The notes: a model not told the origin generated them from the sequence alone. A stretch of DNA of 64,000 bases from VAZQ01 sp963771845 (GCA_963771845.1 CAVYVC010000027.1:128906-192905); one strand, 5' to 3'; counted from the stretch's first letter, positions 8,501-18,036 are shown. Translations and numbers: made by a program.

Positions 8501-8839
8501 ATGGCCGAGGCTGCAAGACGATACACGATCTCGCGCTTCGCTATGGCTCGCTACATATCTCGGAGGGCCGTTGAGGCGGAAATACGTCGACAAGGTCTGA
8601 AGCTCCAAACCTTTCCGTGCAAGGAGCTAATGGGGCGCGCGGACGAATATCTTAAACAACACCCTGAGCTAATCGACCAAGCAAGGGTAACAATCGCCGC
8701 TTTGGAGCAAGAGCGTTTAACCTTCCTTAATTTCACATATCCGGCATTACAACCTCTGATTTATAGTTCCTTTTCTACTTTACCCTCTTATTTTACCAAG
8801 AAGAATTTTGATTTTCCTATAGTTACTTCAATGGCTTAG
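8501..8839 (+). CDS. Hypothetical protein with replaced C-terminus
   Basis: 112 residues. The part MARYISRRAVEAEIRRQGLK through DQARVTIAALEQER looks like a conserved helical rhizobial protein; its true start may be the inner ATG at 8543. From 8751 onward the frame runs inside the inverted-repeat arm (LIYSSFSTLPSYF...), so the last 30 residues are probably not original and the gene appears cut by the repeat. Confidence 0.5.
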   Translation: MAEAARRYTISRFAMARYISRRAVEAEIRRQGLKLQTFPCKELMGRADEYLKQHPELIDQARVTIAALEQERLTFLNFTYPALQPLIYSSFSTLPSYFTKKNFDFPIVTSMA

Positions 8840-9023
8840 TCTGAAGATTAGGGCCGTCTGGGGGAATTTGCCCATTACCACTTTTCGCGAACGACAAAAC
8901 CCCAGCGTGGCTAAGCCCGCTGCTTGGCTATCGCGTCATACGCAGGCCCGAGCGCGCCACATTTTTGAAATAGGGCTGTTCTATGCGGGGCGGCGAATTG
9001 CGTTTTGACGAAGGGGGGCACTG

Positions 9024-9188
9024 ATGCGCAACGACGATGAGATGGAGCGGTGGCGACTTGGCGAGATCGAGCGCGAATTGCTTGAGGCCGCGGCCCGCGT
9101 TCGCGCGTCCACGGCTGATCATGCGGCGCCGTTGATGGCCGAACTCAAGCGCATCGAGCGCGTTGTAAGCCGACGCAAGGGCGACTGA
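9024..9188 (+). CDS. 54-residue helical protein inside the repeat arm
   Basis: The product starts MRNDDEMERWRLGEIERELL and continues EAAARVRASTADHAAPLMAE; it is a charged amphipathic helix. A GGGGGG ribosome site precedes the ATG. The copy in the other arm (63536-63700) differs by one conservative residue (Val/Ile), so the frame is maintained in both. Function unknown. Confidence 0.6.
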   Translation: MRNDDEMERWRLGEIERELLEAAARVRASTADHAAPLMAELKRIERVVSRRKGD

Positions 9189-9342
9189 GATCAATCGAAA
9201 TCGATGGCGTTTCGCAAAAGGGGCAGTCTGGGATCCAGGCGGCTTCGTCGCAGCGCATTATCCGGTGGAGAACGTGCCAGAGCCGGTTGCAGCCGAGATC
9301 GTTGCATGAATGATCGTCGTCTACTGACCTGCGAGTATTGCG

Positions 9343-9480
9343 ATGGCCGCGAAACCCGACCAAGAGACATTGCAGCGCAAATCGAACGAGCTGGACGAGG
9401 TTATTGCCATGTTCGCGGAAACACACGCCCGGACGGCTGAGCTAAGGCGGGTACTGGAGCCGTACCTGCCTCCGCCTTGA
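9343..9480 (+). pseudogene. Small helical gene, frameshifted (left copy)
   Basis: The frame MAAKPDQETLQRKSNELDEV continues IAMFAETHARTAELRRVLE, then shifts because this copy has an extra C (GAGCCGTACC) where the right arm reads GAGCGTACC. In the right arm the later part continues RTCLRLEAALALARE, so the original protein was longer. The two copies carry different frame errors. Confidence 0.5.
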
Positions 9481-9574
9481 AGCGGCCCTCGCCCTTGCTC
9501 GCGAGATCAGGCGCTTGCATCTCTAAGCAGCTGTGTAGGCGGCCAGCGCCTACACTCATCGGCAAGCTCTTACA

Positions 9575-9885
9575 GGCGTGCTCGAACACGAGCGCCCCGT
9601 CAGAGTGCTCCAGGCGCTCGTTGAGCTGGATGCCCTCCGTGGACCGCGATAGGAGCCGCGCCAGGATCGCCTTGCGCCGTTCAAGCGGCTGAGCGCGGAG
9701 GTCTTCTCCATTCAGCTCGATCAGATCGAACGCGATGAGGAAGGCCGTCTCGCCATTGCGCCAGTGCCGGACCAGCTCGAACAGCGCGATGCCATCGTTG
9801 CCAGACGCCACGGCCTCACCGTCGAGGATGCAGGTCCGAGCGCGCAGGCGAGCCAGGGCCTCGGCAATCAGGCGATTGCCGTTTT
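9575..9885 (-). pseudogene. ATP-dependent DNA ligase remnant (left)
   Basis: Translation gives ILDGEAVASGNDGIALFELV, AFDLIELNGEDLRAQPLERR and DGALVFEHACK, the adenylation-domain core of LigD/LigC-type ATP-dependent ligases. The lysine nucleophile region upstream and everything after HACK (normally LGxEGIVSKR) are missing. It is cut exactly where the inverted-repeat arm starts. Confidence 0.75.
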
Positions 9886-9962
9886 CGTAAAGTGGCCTTG
9901 AGTTTCCGGGGCACGACCATAAATTCCAAGATGCGCGGCGGGGCAGCAAATTGGGCTCAACA

Positions 9963-10436
9963 ATGCAAGGAGCTACGGTCCCACCGACATTGATTGCGCG
10001 CTCGGCAAAGTTAACTGTCGTCTGCTTTATGGTGGTCTTTGCAGAGACCGTTCACGCGCAAGTTCCCAACATCAATATCCAAGAAACCTGTCGGGTTGCT
10101 GCCGGTGTGATGGTCAACCTGCTGGGCAGCGGCACTAGTCAGAACGACGTGCAAATCTGCCTAGAGACCGAGAACAAGGCTCGCCAACAGTTGCTCAAGG
10201 ACTGGTCTACGTTTCAGGCGTCCGACCGAGCAGGCTGCATCCAACCCAATGTCTATCTTCCGAGTTACGTCGAGTGGCTTACCTGCATCGAGATGAACAA
10301 GTCGGTTCGGGAAGCAAGAGGGCAGGGTCGCGCTATGAGCGAGATCGTCAATCCCGACAGTTCGGTCACGCTGCCATCGGTAGGCAGCCTAGGAATTCAT
10401 GGGAGCGACGAGAAGCTACGCCCAAAGCCAGTATAA
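9963..10436 (+). CDS. Secreted conserved hypothetical protein
   Basis: 157 residues with a signal peptide (LTVVCFMVVFAETVHA, cleavage near residue 32) and mature part beginning QVPNINIQETCRVAAGVMVN. Four cysteines (in QETCR, QICLE, AGCIQ, LTCIE) could form two disulfides. I recall similar periplasmic proteins of unknown function in Bradyrhizobium. The ATG at 9963 is preferred over a TTG at 9951. It overlaps the next gene by 38 bases. Confidence 0.7.
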   Translation: MQGATVPPTLIARSAKLTVVCFMVVFAETVHAQVPNINIQETCRVAAGVMVNLLGSGTSQNDVQICLETENKARQQLLKDWSTFQASDRAGCIQPNVYLPSYVEWLTCIEMNKSVREARGQGRAMSEIVNPDSSVTLPSVGSLGIHGSDEKLRPKPV

Positions 10437-11061
10437 CGTCCCGAAGCGTGTTCAGGGCGTGTCTCAGTCCGCTGCCGTCAAAGCAGCGGAATCGGAATGG
10501 AGAAAGTTGCCTCCGAATGAACTCGCCTGTGCCAATCAAAAACTGACTGCACGAGGCGATAGCATTCAATCGTTAGCACAACGAGGTGTATTACCTTCTG
10601 ACGCCCGTGTTGCCGACATCCGAGCACAATGCCTCAGTTCCTCATCGCCAGTTGCATCTCCGGTCGTCGCTCAAGCTGCTCAACAGCAGTCCGAAATGAC
10701 CGAGTTGAAACAGACAATTGAAAAACTAAGATCCGACTTAGCAGCTTCCACCGCACGGGTTGCCGAGCTGGAAAAAGGAAAAACCGCAGCGGAAATTGCG
10801 GCAAAGCAAGTGGAGCAGGCAAGATCAGATGCTGGGAAAGCGCAACGTGAGACGGAAAATGCGAGAATTGCAGATAAAGCCAAGCTTGATGCAGTGACCG
10901 CCCAATTTGAAGCGTATAAAGCAAGTGCCGATGCCAACACTGATTGGCGGTGGGCTTATGCCGGAATAGGTGGTTTAATCGGTCTGATAGTAGGTTTGAC
11001 AGCTTTTCTTTTCATAAGACGGAAGAAAGTCGGAGTAGGATCGCCCACATCCGTGAATTGA
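10399..11061 (+). CDS. Coiled-coil protein with C-terminal membrane anchor
   Basis: 220 residues. The N-terminal 75 residues contain SAAVKAAESEWRKLPPNELA and a Cys-containing repeat-like unit (RVADIRAQC). A long coiled coil follows (about residues 95-175, with ELEKGKTAAEIAAKQVEQAR). One membrane helix (WAYAGIGGLIGLIVGLTAFL) and a basic tail close it. Overlap with the preceding secreted-protein gene suggests coupled expression; an N-terminal frameshift relative to an ancestral secreted form is possible. Role unknown. Confidence 0.65.
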   Translation: MGATRSYAQSQYNVPKRVQGVSQSAAVKAAESEWRKLPPNELACANQKLTARGDSIQSLAQRGVLPSDARVADIRAQCLSSSSPVASPVVAQAAQQQSEMTELKQTIEKLRSDLAASTARVAELEKGKTAAEIAAKQVEQARSDAGKAQRETENARIADKAKLDAVTAQFEAYKASADANTDWRWAYAGIGGLIGLIVGLTAFLFIRRKKVGVGSPTSVN

Positions 11062-11203
11062 CCGCAGTGCTCAGCATCGGCTCGCGAGCATTGGACGACA
11101 CGGGTTGATTAAGCCAAACCATTCAGGACCTGCCGCAGACCGCGCGAGCAAAACGTGGTATCCTCTCTCCATTGCATGGGCATGACCTCCGTTGGAGGGT
11201 CGC

Positions 11204-11285
11204 ATGGCAATCCATATCGGACGGCGAGATTTCATATCCGCGCTCGGCGGGGCAACAGCATGGCTACTCGCGGCGCTCGACGAGC
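11204..11285 (+). pseudogene. ABC_sub_bind receptor: start and signal peptide only
   Basis: ATG preceded by the leader TTGCATGGGCATGACCTCCG and GGAGGG, followed by MAIHIGRRDFISALGGATAW, which is the twin-arginine-like signal of ABC_sub_bind receptors. The reading then runs into an unrelated antiporter remnant on the other strand. Only about 27 codons remain. Confidence 0.7.
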
Positions 11286-11299
11286 GCAGCGACAGAGCA

Positions 11300-11873
11300 G
11301 CGGATCTCGCCGACCACGATGAGCACAAACATTCCCGTGGCCTGCGTGAGGGAGAACACCCCGCTTCCGACCGCGGCCACGGCAAAAAGGGTAAAGGATC
11401 AGGGCTGTGGCATCATTAGCCAAGCCTTCTCCTTCGAGCACGACGACGAGGCGGCGCGGAACGCCCAACCGGCGCACGATCGCGAGCGGCGCAACGACAT
11501 CGGGCGGCGACACAATGGCGCCGAGCACGAAGCCCACCGCGAGCGGAATGCCGATGAGCCAATGCGCCACTGCCGCCACCGCACAGGTGGTGAAAACGAC
11601 ACAACCGACCGCCAGCAAAGTGATCGGCCGCAGATTGAACCGAAACTCGCGCCAACTCATGGCGACGCCTGCCGAGTAGATCAGCGGCGGCAGGATGCCG
11701 AGCAGCACTAATTCTGGAGCGAGCTCTATCCGCGGCAGGCCGGGAATGAGCGCAAGCCCAATGCCGGCAATCACGAGAAGGATCGAGGGAGCGGTATTGA
11801 ACCGCCGGGCCACAACGGCCACGACAACAAGCACCGCGATCAGCAGCAGAAGGATTTGGATCGTCGCGGTCAC
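11300..11873 (-). pseudogene. Na+/H+ antiporter, N-terminal remnant, frameshifted
   Basis: The N-terminal half of a CPA1-type monovalent cation/proton antiporter. It shows membrane helices (IQILLLLIAVLVVVAVVARR), LPPLIYSAGVAMSWREF and the conserved GAIVSPPDVVAPLAIVRRLG and LEGEGLANDATALILY segments with the expected Asp and Glu-Gly-Glu. After ALILY, one extra T near 11391 shifts the frame; the continuing frame reads RFAVAAVGSGVFSLTQATG. It is then lost at the ABC_sub_bind fragment. Confidence 0.75.
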
Positions 11874-12064
11874 GGATTACACGCTGCTTGGCAGAGGCTC
11901 TGCTTCCTTTCATAGTTCATGCCCCGCTCACCTGCGAGGGGAGCCTACATCATTGTGAACGAATCCGGCGCACGAGGTCGGCCACTGCGTGACCGATCTC
12001 GTCGGGTCCTTCCACCGTTATTTTCGATTTGGTTGGCCCAAGCGCAGCAAAGTTCCCATTGGCG

Positions 12065-12493
12065 GCGAAGAACGGGAACCAGGTCGCAATTCGTTGCGAT
12101 GCCGCGATAGAGACGATGCGTGCCGACCAAATGCGGCTGCGGCAGGCGCTGCTCAATCTCATGAGCAATGCGAACAAGTTTACCGAGCGGGGCACCATTA
12201 CGATCGATGCCCGTCATCGACAGGAGAACGGCGGCGATTGGATTACGCTCGCGGTAACGGACACTGGCATCGGCATGACCGTGGAACAGATGGGCAAGCT
12301 GTTTCAGAAATTTTTCCAGGCTTCCTCGACCACCGCAAGCAAGTACGGCGGAACGGGCCTCGGTCTCGTCATCAGCCGGCGGTTCTGCCAGATGATGGGC
12401 GGGGACATCACGGTCGAAAGCGAGGTCGGTCGCGGCTCGACATTTACGATCCGAGTGCCACGGATTGTGGAGGTTGGGCAGGCCACCCAATAG
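12065..12493 (+). pseudogene. Histidine kinase C-terminal (ATPase domain) remnant
   Basis: Carries the HATPase_c domain only: N box NLMSNANKFTERG, G1 box VTDTGIGM, F box KLFQKFF and G2 box GGTGLGLVISRRF. The dimerisation and sensor parts upstream are absent, so it cannot signal. The frame enters about residue 14 of an open frame whose start is not kinase-like. Confidence 0.7.
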
Positions 12494-12544
12494 GCACGCT
12501 GTTTGTTGCAGTGCATGAGTCCGCAAGTGGCACTTCCCGGCCGA

Positions 12545-12590
12545 CTCGATCAGCTTGAACAATGTCTGTTGATTGGGGTGAAGCGGAAGC
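12545..12590 (+). repeat. Short interspersed repeat, family A (partial)
   Basis: CGATCAGCTTGAACAATGTC and TGTTGATTGGGGTGAAGCGG resemble the family A repeat seen at 17099, 21715 and 54949 (core TGGGGTGAAGCAGACAGCAA). It immediately follows the histidine kinase remnant. Confidence 0.45.
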
Positions 12591-12701
12591 ACTCAACAAG
12601 CACTGTTATCGTGTGCTGTTGACCCCAACCGACGGCGGCATCGGTCAGCGGGCCTTCGCCGAGAGCGGTTTTTGAGAGAGGCTGACTTCGAACCCCTCCG
12701 G

Positions 12702-12938
12702 TCAATCAGCGGCAGTTTTAGACGTGCTATTCGCTTTAGCCCTTTGCTGCTCAGCGTTACTGATCCATGCTTCAGCCATTTCAAGTAGAATTGCCTTGTT
12801 CCTGGAATTGCGCAAGGTTTGCATTAAGCGCAAGCATTCAGCCGCCTTCTGCTGACACTCCTGAAGTGTCCACGCAAACTCGGCAAAGAACATGCGGGGC
12901 ATATCGGGCGGTATGGAATGTGCCAGCTTGGTATTCAT
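12702..12938 (-). CDS. Small hypothetical protein (78 aa)
   Basis: Starts MNTKLAHSIPPDMPRMFFAE and is helical with ECQQKAAECLRLMQTLRNSR and EMAEAWISNAEQQRAKAN. It resembles the many small Bradyrhizobium proteins with a repeated helix-Cys pattern. AAAGGAA lies 6-7 bases before the chosen ATG, which is preferred over a start at 12971. Confidence 0.6.
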   Translation of the reverse strand: MNTKLAHSIPPDMPRMFFAEFAWTLQECQQKAAECLRLMQTLRNSRNKAILLEMAEAWISNAEQQRAKANSTSKTAAD

Positions 12939-13266
12939 GATGGTTCCTTTCGCCCGACAATGGGCGAGCAAAACAGGTTCACCCTGGCTCGGGTGCCCAG
13001 CAGTCTGAAAGGCAGGAGTTTGAAAAATTGGCCCGGTCGCTTTGCGACAGCGGCTCGATCGCGCACAATCATACGCCTTTTATCCGCAAGAGTTCGAGGG
13101 AAAACGACCAAACTATGCAACCGGCCTATCTTCGGTGATCCCAAATAATCTTGCCGATTATCCAGGTGCTGTTCTTAGTCTCTGGTTGATACGAATCTTT
13201 GCTAACGTTGATCCATATTGGCCAATGCTCTGTGCTAATTTGATTTTCATTAGGAATGGAGCAACG

Positions 13267-13464
13267 ATGCTATACGTTAAAGCTGTAGCGATTTCGTACT
13301 GCAACCCCTGGAGGCGCGCATCGAAGATAGCAGCAGCGATCCTGATCGCAGGCGCAACACTTACGTTCACATCACATCATGCAAACGCGACGCCAGATAA
13401 GGTAAGCGCCAGTAAGCCCTGTGGCTCCTGCCATCCCCCCAACAAACCTCCCAAACGCAAATAA
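13267..13464 (+). CDS. Exported 65-residue peptide with a CXXCH motif
   Basis: A basic N-terminus is followed by a hydrophobic segment (IAAAILIAGATLTF) and a cleavage-like ANA/TP site near residue 41. The mature peptide of about 24 residues contains PCGSCHPPNK, that is Cys52-Gly-Ser-Cys55-His56, the covalent heme c attachment signature. No second axial ligand domain is present. It may bind heme or another metal, or be the stub of a cytochrome. A purine-rich GGAATGGAG precedes the ATG. Confidence 0.55.
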   Translation: MLYVKAVAISYCNPWRRASKIAAAILIAGATLTFTSHHANATPDKVSASKPCGSCHPPNKPPKRK

Positions 13465-13677
13465 GGCCAGGATTTTCCTGGGGTCAGGCCGGGCGCTTTG
13501 GGGTGGCGGAGAGGTTCGGGGGGCCCGCCCATGCCCGATGGAGACATGAGCGTAAGTTCAAGGTGCAAAATTGGGCTGATAATCCGTCGACTACGAACAG
13601 TTTTTGTCCTTCGTCCCGTACACTGGCATGTGTAAGATGGCTCGGTTATCAGATTTTGTTGCAGATGGTGGGATTCC

Positions 13678-16600
13678 ATGGAATGTCCGGGCTGCGGCGC
13701 CATCAATCCGGATCGTAAGAGGTTTTGCGGACAGTGTGGTGCGGCATTGCCTCTCCGTTGCCCAGCCTGCGGCAGCGAGAACCCGGCGGAAACGAAATTC
13801 TGTGGGGACTGCGGCGCCAGCCTAACTTTGGGGGGTAGCGGCGCCTCCGTCGACAGGTCTGTCAAAGCCCTGAGCCCGACTGAGACGGAAGCCGAACGAC
13901 GGCATCTCACTGTGATGTTCTGTGATCTCGTGGGTTCGACGATGCTCGCGGCTGAGCTCGATCCCGAAGATCTGGCTGAGGTCATCCGTAGGTTCCAATC
14001 TACTTGCGCGACCACGCTCGAACATATCGGCGGACATATCGCCAAATTCATGGGCGACGGCATCCTCGCCTATTTTGGCTATCCGCAAGCCCATGAGGAT
14101 GATGCCGAACGGGCGGTGCGGGCAGGGCTCGATTTGGTGGCAAAGATCAACCGGCTTCTTCTGCCTTCGGGTGAACCGCTGCAGGTGCGAGTGGGCATTG
14201 CGACCGGATTGGTCATCGTCGGTGAGACCCTTGGCGAAAGGTCGGCACAGGAGCAAGCGGCCGTCGGCATCACTCCGAACTTGGCGGCCCGTTTGCAGAC
14301 CGCGGCCGACCCCAATGCCGTGCTGGTCGCCGAGAGCACGCGGCGGCTCCTCGGCAATGTTTTCGTCTATGAGCCCGTCCGGTCGTACCAACTCAAAGGG
14401 TTCGCACAACCGGTATTGGCCTGGCGGGTCGTTGGCGAGCGCGTTGTCGACAGCCGTTTCGACGCCCAACGGTCGGGAACCCTGACGCGGTTCGTCGGTA
14501 GGCAGCACGAGCTCCAGCAGTTGCTGGATTTATGGGAACAGACCAAGCGTGGTGAGTGTCATGTCGTACTGCTGTGCGGCGAGGCCGGCATTGGCAAGTC
14601 GCGCATCAGCAAGACCTTGCGCGATTGCGTCGTCGATACCCCCCACGTCAGGATCGAGTATCAGTGCTCTCCACATCACACCAACAGTCCCTTTCATCCG
14701 GTCATCAAACAACTTGAGCACGCCGCGGGCTTTGAGATCGGAGATACGCCGGACGTCAAGCTGGAGAAGCTGGAAGCCGTGCTTAGTCTTGGTGGCCAAG
14801 AAATGCTGGCTGACATTGGACTCTATGCTGCACTGCTTTCGATTCCGACAAGCGGGGGGCATCCGCAACCAGATTTGACTCCACAGAGACAGAAGGATCT
14901 CACAATCGACGCACTAATCAGGCAACTTCTTGCTCTCTCGAAAACGCGTCCTGTGTTTTTCGTGCTGGAGGATGTTCACTGGATCGATCCGACCACGCTT
15001 GAGCTGGTCAATCGAACTCTTCTATCGATCAAGACGTCCCCAGTGTTGTTTCTGTTTACGTTCAGACCGGATTTTCTTCCGCCTTGGCTTGATCAACCGC
15101 GGGTGACAATGGTGCGGCTCGAGAAACTGAACCGGGACCAAGCGGGTTTCATGATTCTCGATGTAACGGGCGGAAAGCAAATTCCAGACGAAGTTTACGA
15201 CCAGCTCATCGGAAAGACTGACGGCGTTCCATTATTTCTTGAGGAGCTTACCAAGGCAGTCCTGGAGTCAGGACTGCTCCGAGATACAGGTGATCGGTAC
15301 GTGATCGACAGTCCATTGCCACCTTTCGCCATTCCTACAACGCTTCACGATTCTTTGATGGCTCGTCTCGATAGGTTCGCGCCGATCAAAGAGATTGCGC
15401 AGATCGGTGCCGTCCTCGGTCGCGAATTCTCGTATCGCCTGATCGCTGCCGTCGCTCGACCATCTACCGCGTTTCTACAGGCAGCTCTTGCTCAGCTCAC
15501 CGCTGCCGAACTTATTTTCGAGCGCGGTGAGCCGCCGGATTCCACATATATTTTTAAGCATGCACTGGTGCAGGATGCTGCCTATGACAGCTTGTTGCGC
15601 AGCAGGCGTCAACAGCTTCATAACCGAGTCGCCAGCGTTCTCAAAGAACAGTTTGCGGAGACGATCGAGCAGCAACCCGAGCTCATGGCCCATCATTTGC
15701 TGCAGGCAGGACACATCGAATTATCCATCGAGTATTTACAAAAAGCTGGTCAGCGAGCCATTCAGCGCTCAGCCAATACGGAAGCCATCGGGCACCTGAA
15801 ACCCGCTTTGGAATTGCTGCATCCGCTGCCAAAAAATCCGGAACGTGCGCGCACAGAGCTCGAATTGGAGGTTTTGCTCGGTCAGGCAATGATTGCTGGC
15901 CGCGGATATGCAGCGGTCGAAACAAAGGAAGTTCTCCTGCGCGCGAAGGGCCTCATTGATGAATCCACCTCCCCCTCACAGAAATTTGCCATCCTATACG
16001 GGATATGGGCTTGCTACTACGTCGGCGGCGAAGTCGCTATTCGAGCCGCGGCCGAGGAGTTTGTCGCGGAGGCCGAACGCCATAACAACTCTGCCGCGCT
16101 ATGCCTCTCGCATCGCACGCTCGGCACAACCCTTGTAACGATGGGTGATTTTGTCGGCGGACGATGGCACCTCGAGCGGGCACGAGCGCTCTACGATCCG
16201 GTGAATCACGCCCGCTTCCGATATCAATACGGACAGGACATCGGCGCCGCCGCCTTGTGTTACCTGTGCTGGGCACTATGGCATCTTGGGTTTGTCGAGC
16301 AGGCTTCAGAAGCCGCGGTTGAGGCGATGGCTCTCGCTGAAGCCTCGACCCACCCTCACACACTAGCCTATACGATTTGCCATGCCCGCGGCATGTTGGA
16401 TGTTTGCAGGGGCCGCACTGAGAATATGCGATCCTACGCCAGCGCGGCTGTCGCGCTTTCGACCGAGCATGGTTTTCCATTCTGGGCAGCTGGCGGACAA
16501 ATTCTAGAGGGCTGGGCCATCACATGCGAAGGAAGAACGAAGCAAGGGATTGAGCTGCTAGAGGAGGGTCTCTCTACTTGGCAGACCACCGGGGCGCGGC

Positions 16601-17061
16601 TGTGGTTACCGATCTTCCTGGCGCTTAAGGCTCAGGCTCAAGCCAAGGGAGGTAGTAGCGAAGCTGCGCTGCAAACCATCGAGGGGGCCATCGCTATCTC
16701 GAACGAGACAAGTGAACGATGGGCGATTGCCGAGGTGTTACGCCTCAAGGCTGGTTTGCTGCTGGCAACCGGCCGCGCGAGGTCCGACGAAATCGAGGCT
16801 TTGCTAATCGACAGCCTGGAGGTTGCACGGCGGCAGAAGGCATACTCATGGGAACTCCGCACGGCGTGTGACCTTGCCCGACTCTGGCGCGAACAAGGTC
16901 GATGTGAGAAGGCCATGAAGCTGCTGCAGGCGAGCTATGACCAATTCACAGAAGGCTTCGAGACACCAGACCTTAAGCACGCAAAAGTGCTGCTCGAACA
17001 GTTAGGTCACTACGGTAGTTGTGCCGACGTCCTTACTTGCCCGAGCCGACAAGGTGATTGA
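13678..17061 (+). CDS. Zinc-ribbon/adenylate cyclase/AAA ATPase/TPR signalling protein
   Basis: 1127 residues in the usual order for this class III cyclase-ATPase family. Two zinc ribbons come first (CPGCGAINPDRKRFCGQCG and CPACGSENPAETKFCGDCG). A cyclase homology domain follows (about residues 70-230: HLTVMFCDLVGSTMLAAELD with the metal Asp, and KFMGDGILAYFGYPQAHEDD). Next is an ATPase with Walker A GEAGIGKS near residue 305 and a Walker B-like FFVLEDVHWID. The C-terminal half is made of TPR-like helices. Family members are thought to be cyclic-nucleotide signalling or ATP-regulated sensors. It stands alone, and no truncation is seen. Confidence 0.9.
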   Translation: MECPGCGAINPDRKRFCGQCGAALPLRCPACGSENPAETKFCGDCGASLTLGGSGASVDRSVKALSPTETEAERRHLTVMFCDLVGSTMLAAELDPEDLAEVIRRFQSTCATTLEHIGGHIAKFMGDGILAYFGYPQAHEDDAERAVRAGLDLVAKINRLLLPSGEPLQVRVGIATGLVIVGETLGERSAQEQAAVGITPNLAARLQTAADPNAVLVAESTRRLLGNVFVYEPVRSYQLKGFAQPVLAWRVVGERVVDSRFDAQRSGTLTRFVGRQHELQQLLDLWEQTKRGECHVVLLCGEAGIGKSRISKTLRDCVVDTPHVRIEYQCSPHHTNSPFHPVIKQLEHAAGFEIGDTPDVKLEKLEAVLSLGGQEMLADIGLYAALLSIPTSGGHPQPDLTPQRQKDLTIDALIRQLLALSKTRPVFFVLEDVHWIDPTTLELVNRTLLSIKTSPVLFLFTFRPDFLPPWLDQPRVTMVRLEKLNRDQAGFMILDVTGGKQIPDEVYDQLIGKTDGVPLFLEELTKAVLESGLLRDTGDRYVIDSPLPPFAIPTTLHDSLMARLDRFAPIKEIAQIGAVLGREFSYRLIAAVARPSTAFLQAALAQLTAAELIFERGEPPDSTYIFKHALVQDAAYDSLLRSRRQQLHNRVASVLKEQFAETIEQQPELMAHHLLQAGHIELSIEYLQKAGQRAIQRSANTEAIGHLKPALELLHPLPKNPERARTELELEVLLGQAMIAGRGYAAVETKEVLLRAKGLIDESTSPSQKFAILYGIWACYYVGGEVAIRAAAEEFVAEAERHNNSAALCLSHRTLGTTLVTMGDFVGGRWHLERARALYDPVNHARFRYQYGQDIGAAALCYLCWALWHLGFVEQASEAAVEAMALAEASTHPHTLAYTICHARGMLDVCRGRTENMRSYASAAVALSTEHGFPFWAAGGQILEGWAITCEGRTKQGIELLEEGLSTWQTTGARLWLPIFLALKAQAQAKGGSSEAALQTIEGAIAISNETSERWAIAEVLRLKAGLLLATGRARSDEIEALLIDSLEVARRQKAYSWELRTACDLARLWREQGRCEKAMKLLQASYDQFTEGFETPDLKHAKVLLEQLGHYGSCADVLTCPSRQGD

Positions 17062-17098
17062 ACAGAGATGTTGTTTGCTGCACTGCATATGTCTCCTT

Positions 17099-17197
17099 GT
17101 GGCACGACTCGGAAGCGCTTGGCTGCGCGAAGCGATTCCGCTAACTGGGGTGAAGCAGACAGCAATGCTGCGGCGCGGTAATGCAAACGATTGACCC
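17099..17197 (+). repeat. Interspersed repeat, family A, copy 1
   Basis: GTGGCACGACTCGGAAGCGC through CTGCGGCGCGGTAATGCAAA is nearly identical to 21715-21814 (only a few differences in 100 bases). In both places a start fragment of an ABC_sub_bind receptor follows within about 120 bases. It is preceded by a TTTGCTGCA motif like that found after complete receptor genes. Confidence 0.8.
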
Positions 17198-17298
17198 AAC
17201 TCGGACAGAGGCCGAGCCTAAATACCGCAGTGCGGCAAGCCACTGACCTGATCCCGCCAATCCGGTACGCTGTCGGGATTGCTGACAAGGAGCAGCGG

Positions 17299-17490
17299 AT
17301 GCATTCTGATCGGCTGAAAAGACGAGAGTTCATCACGCTGCTCGGCGCAGCAGCTGCGTGGCGGTCGCAGGCGCAAGAGCACGCGATCCGCGCTCTCGCG
17401 CTGGTGTATGACGGCCCACCGTTGGGCTTTGCAGCCGAAGCTAAATTGTTTATCGTTGAGCGCAGTAGGTCTTTCACGAGTGATGCCATT
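17299..17490 (+). pseudogene. ABC_sub_bind receptor: start fragment
   Basis: The frame begins MHSDRLKRREFITLLGAAAA, the typical receptor signal peptide, and continues WRSQAQEHAIRALALVYDGP before diverging. The usual RxxQQ cleavage region is altered. The upstream leader CGCCAATCCGGTACGCTGT recurs at 21900 and 55130. Confidence 0.6.
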
Positions 17491-17492
17491 CC

Positions 17493-17915
17493 ATGGTGCT
17501 AGTTGCGATACTTGCTGCTCCCCTCGCGCTAATCCCAGTCGAGTTCTGCTCCTCCAAGCCGGAACCAGCCGCGACCGATCCGCCCGAATGGCATTGGAGA
17601 ATGGTGGACGGAAAGAAATGTTATTTCAGAGCGAACAAGCTTCTCCCCAAAGAAGATTTGGTCTGGTCATACGACGCGAAGCAATTCGATGTCGATGAAG
17701 GCGTAACAGTCAAAGGCCAACGCCACTACACGCTGAAGGAACTAAAAGCAATCGCCACGGCGGGTCGGCGGGTCGGCGTGGACGAGCAGCCGCCGCCAAA
17801 GCGCAAGAAAATTGCCGCGACGGACCGGCAAGCGCGCGCGGACAAGCATCCAGCGCCAAAGCGCAAGAAAATCCGGCTGCGCCGTAGGCGCGATAACGAC
17901 GAAGATGATGATTAG
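17493..17915 (+). CDS. Small secreted protein with repeated basic tail
   Basis: 140 residues. A short hydrophobic N-terminus (MVLVAILAAPLALIPVEFCS) suggests export. The core WHWRMVDGKKCYFRANKLLP is a conserved rhizobial pattern (WxWRMVDGxKC). The C-terminus holds two copies of PKRKKI within a repeated unit and ends RRRRDNDEDDD. The N-terminus overlaps the tail of the receptor start fragment, so it may have been altered by that junction. Function unknown. Confidence 0.6.
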   Translation: MVLVAILAAPLALIPVEFCSSKPEPAATDPPEWHWRMVDGKKCYFRANKLLPKEDLVWSYDAKQFDVDEGVTVKGQRHYTLKELKAIATAGRRVGVDEQPPPKRKKIAATDRQARADKHPAPKRKKIRLRRRRDNDEDDD

Positions 17916-18036
17916 CAAGCCCGGCCCGCGCCGATCGTCATGCGCAGCGCGGGATTAATTCTGGCGTAGAGATGCCACAGTTCGTCTGCGCGAAGCCGGA
18001 GCGCCGCGCACGAGTGAGACGAGCCGTGACACGCAG

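Larger units (their letters stand above)
8751..9580 (+). repeat. Left arm of a long inverted repeat (830 bp)
   Basis: This segment recurs in reverse complement at 63144-64000 with only scattered single-base differences and small indels, plus about 30 extra bases in the right copy. It starts with AACCTCTGATTTATAGTTCC, which in the right copy is the very end of the window, so the true repeat may be longer. It contains an intact 54-residue gene and degraded small frames. It ends at CACGCCTGTAAG, inside a DNA-ligase remnant, in both copies. Confidence 0.9.
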
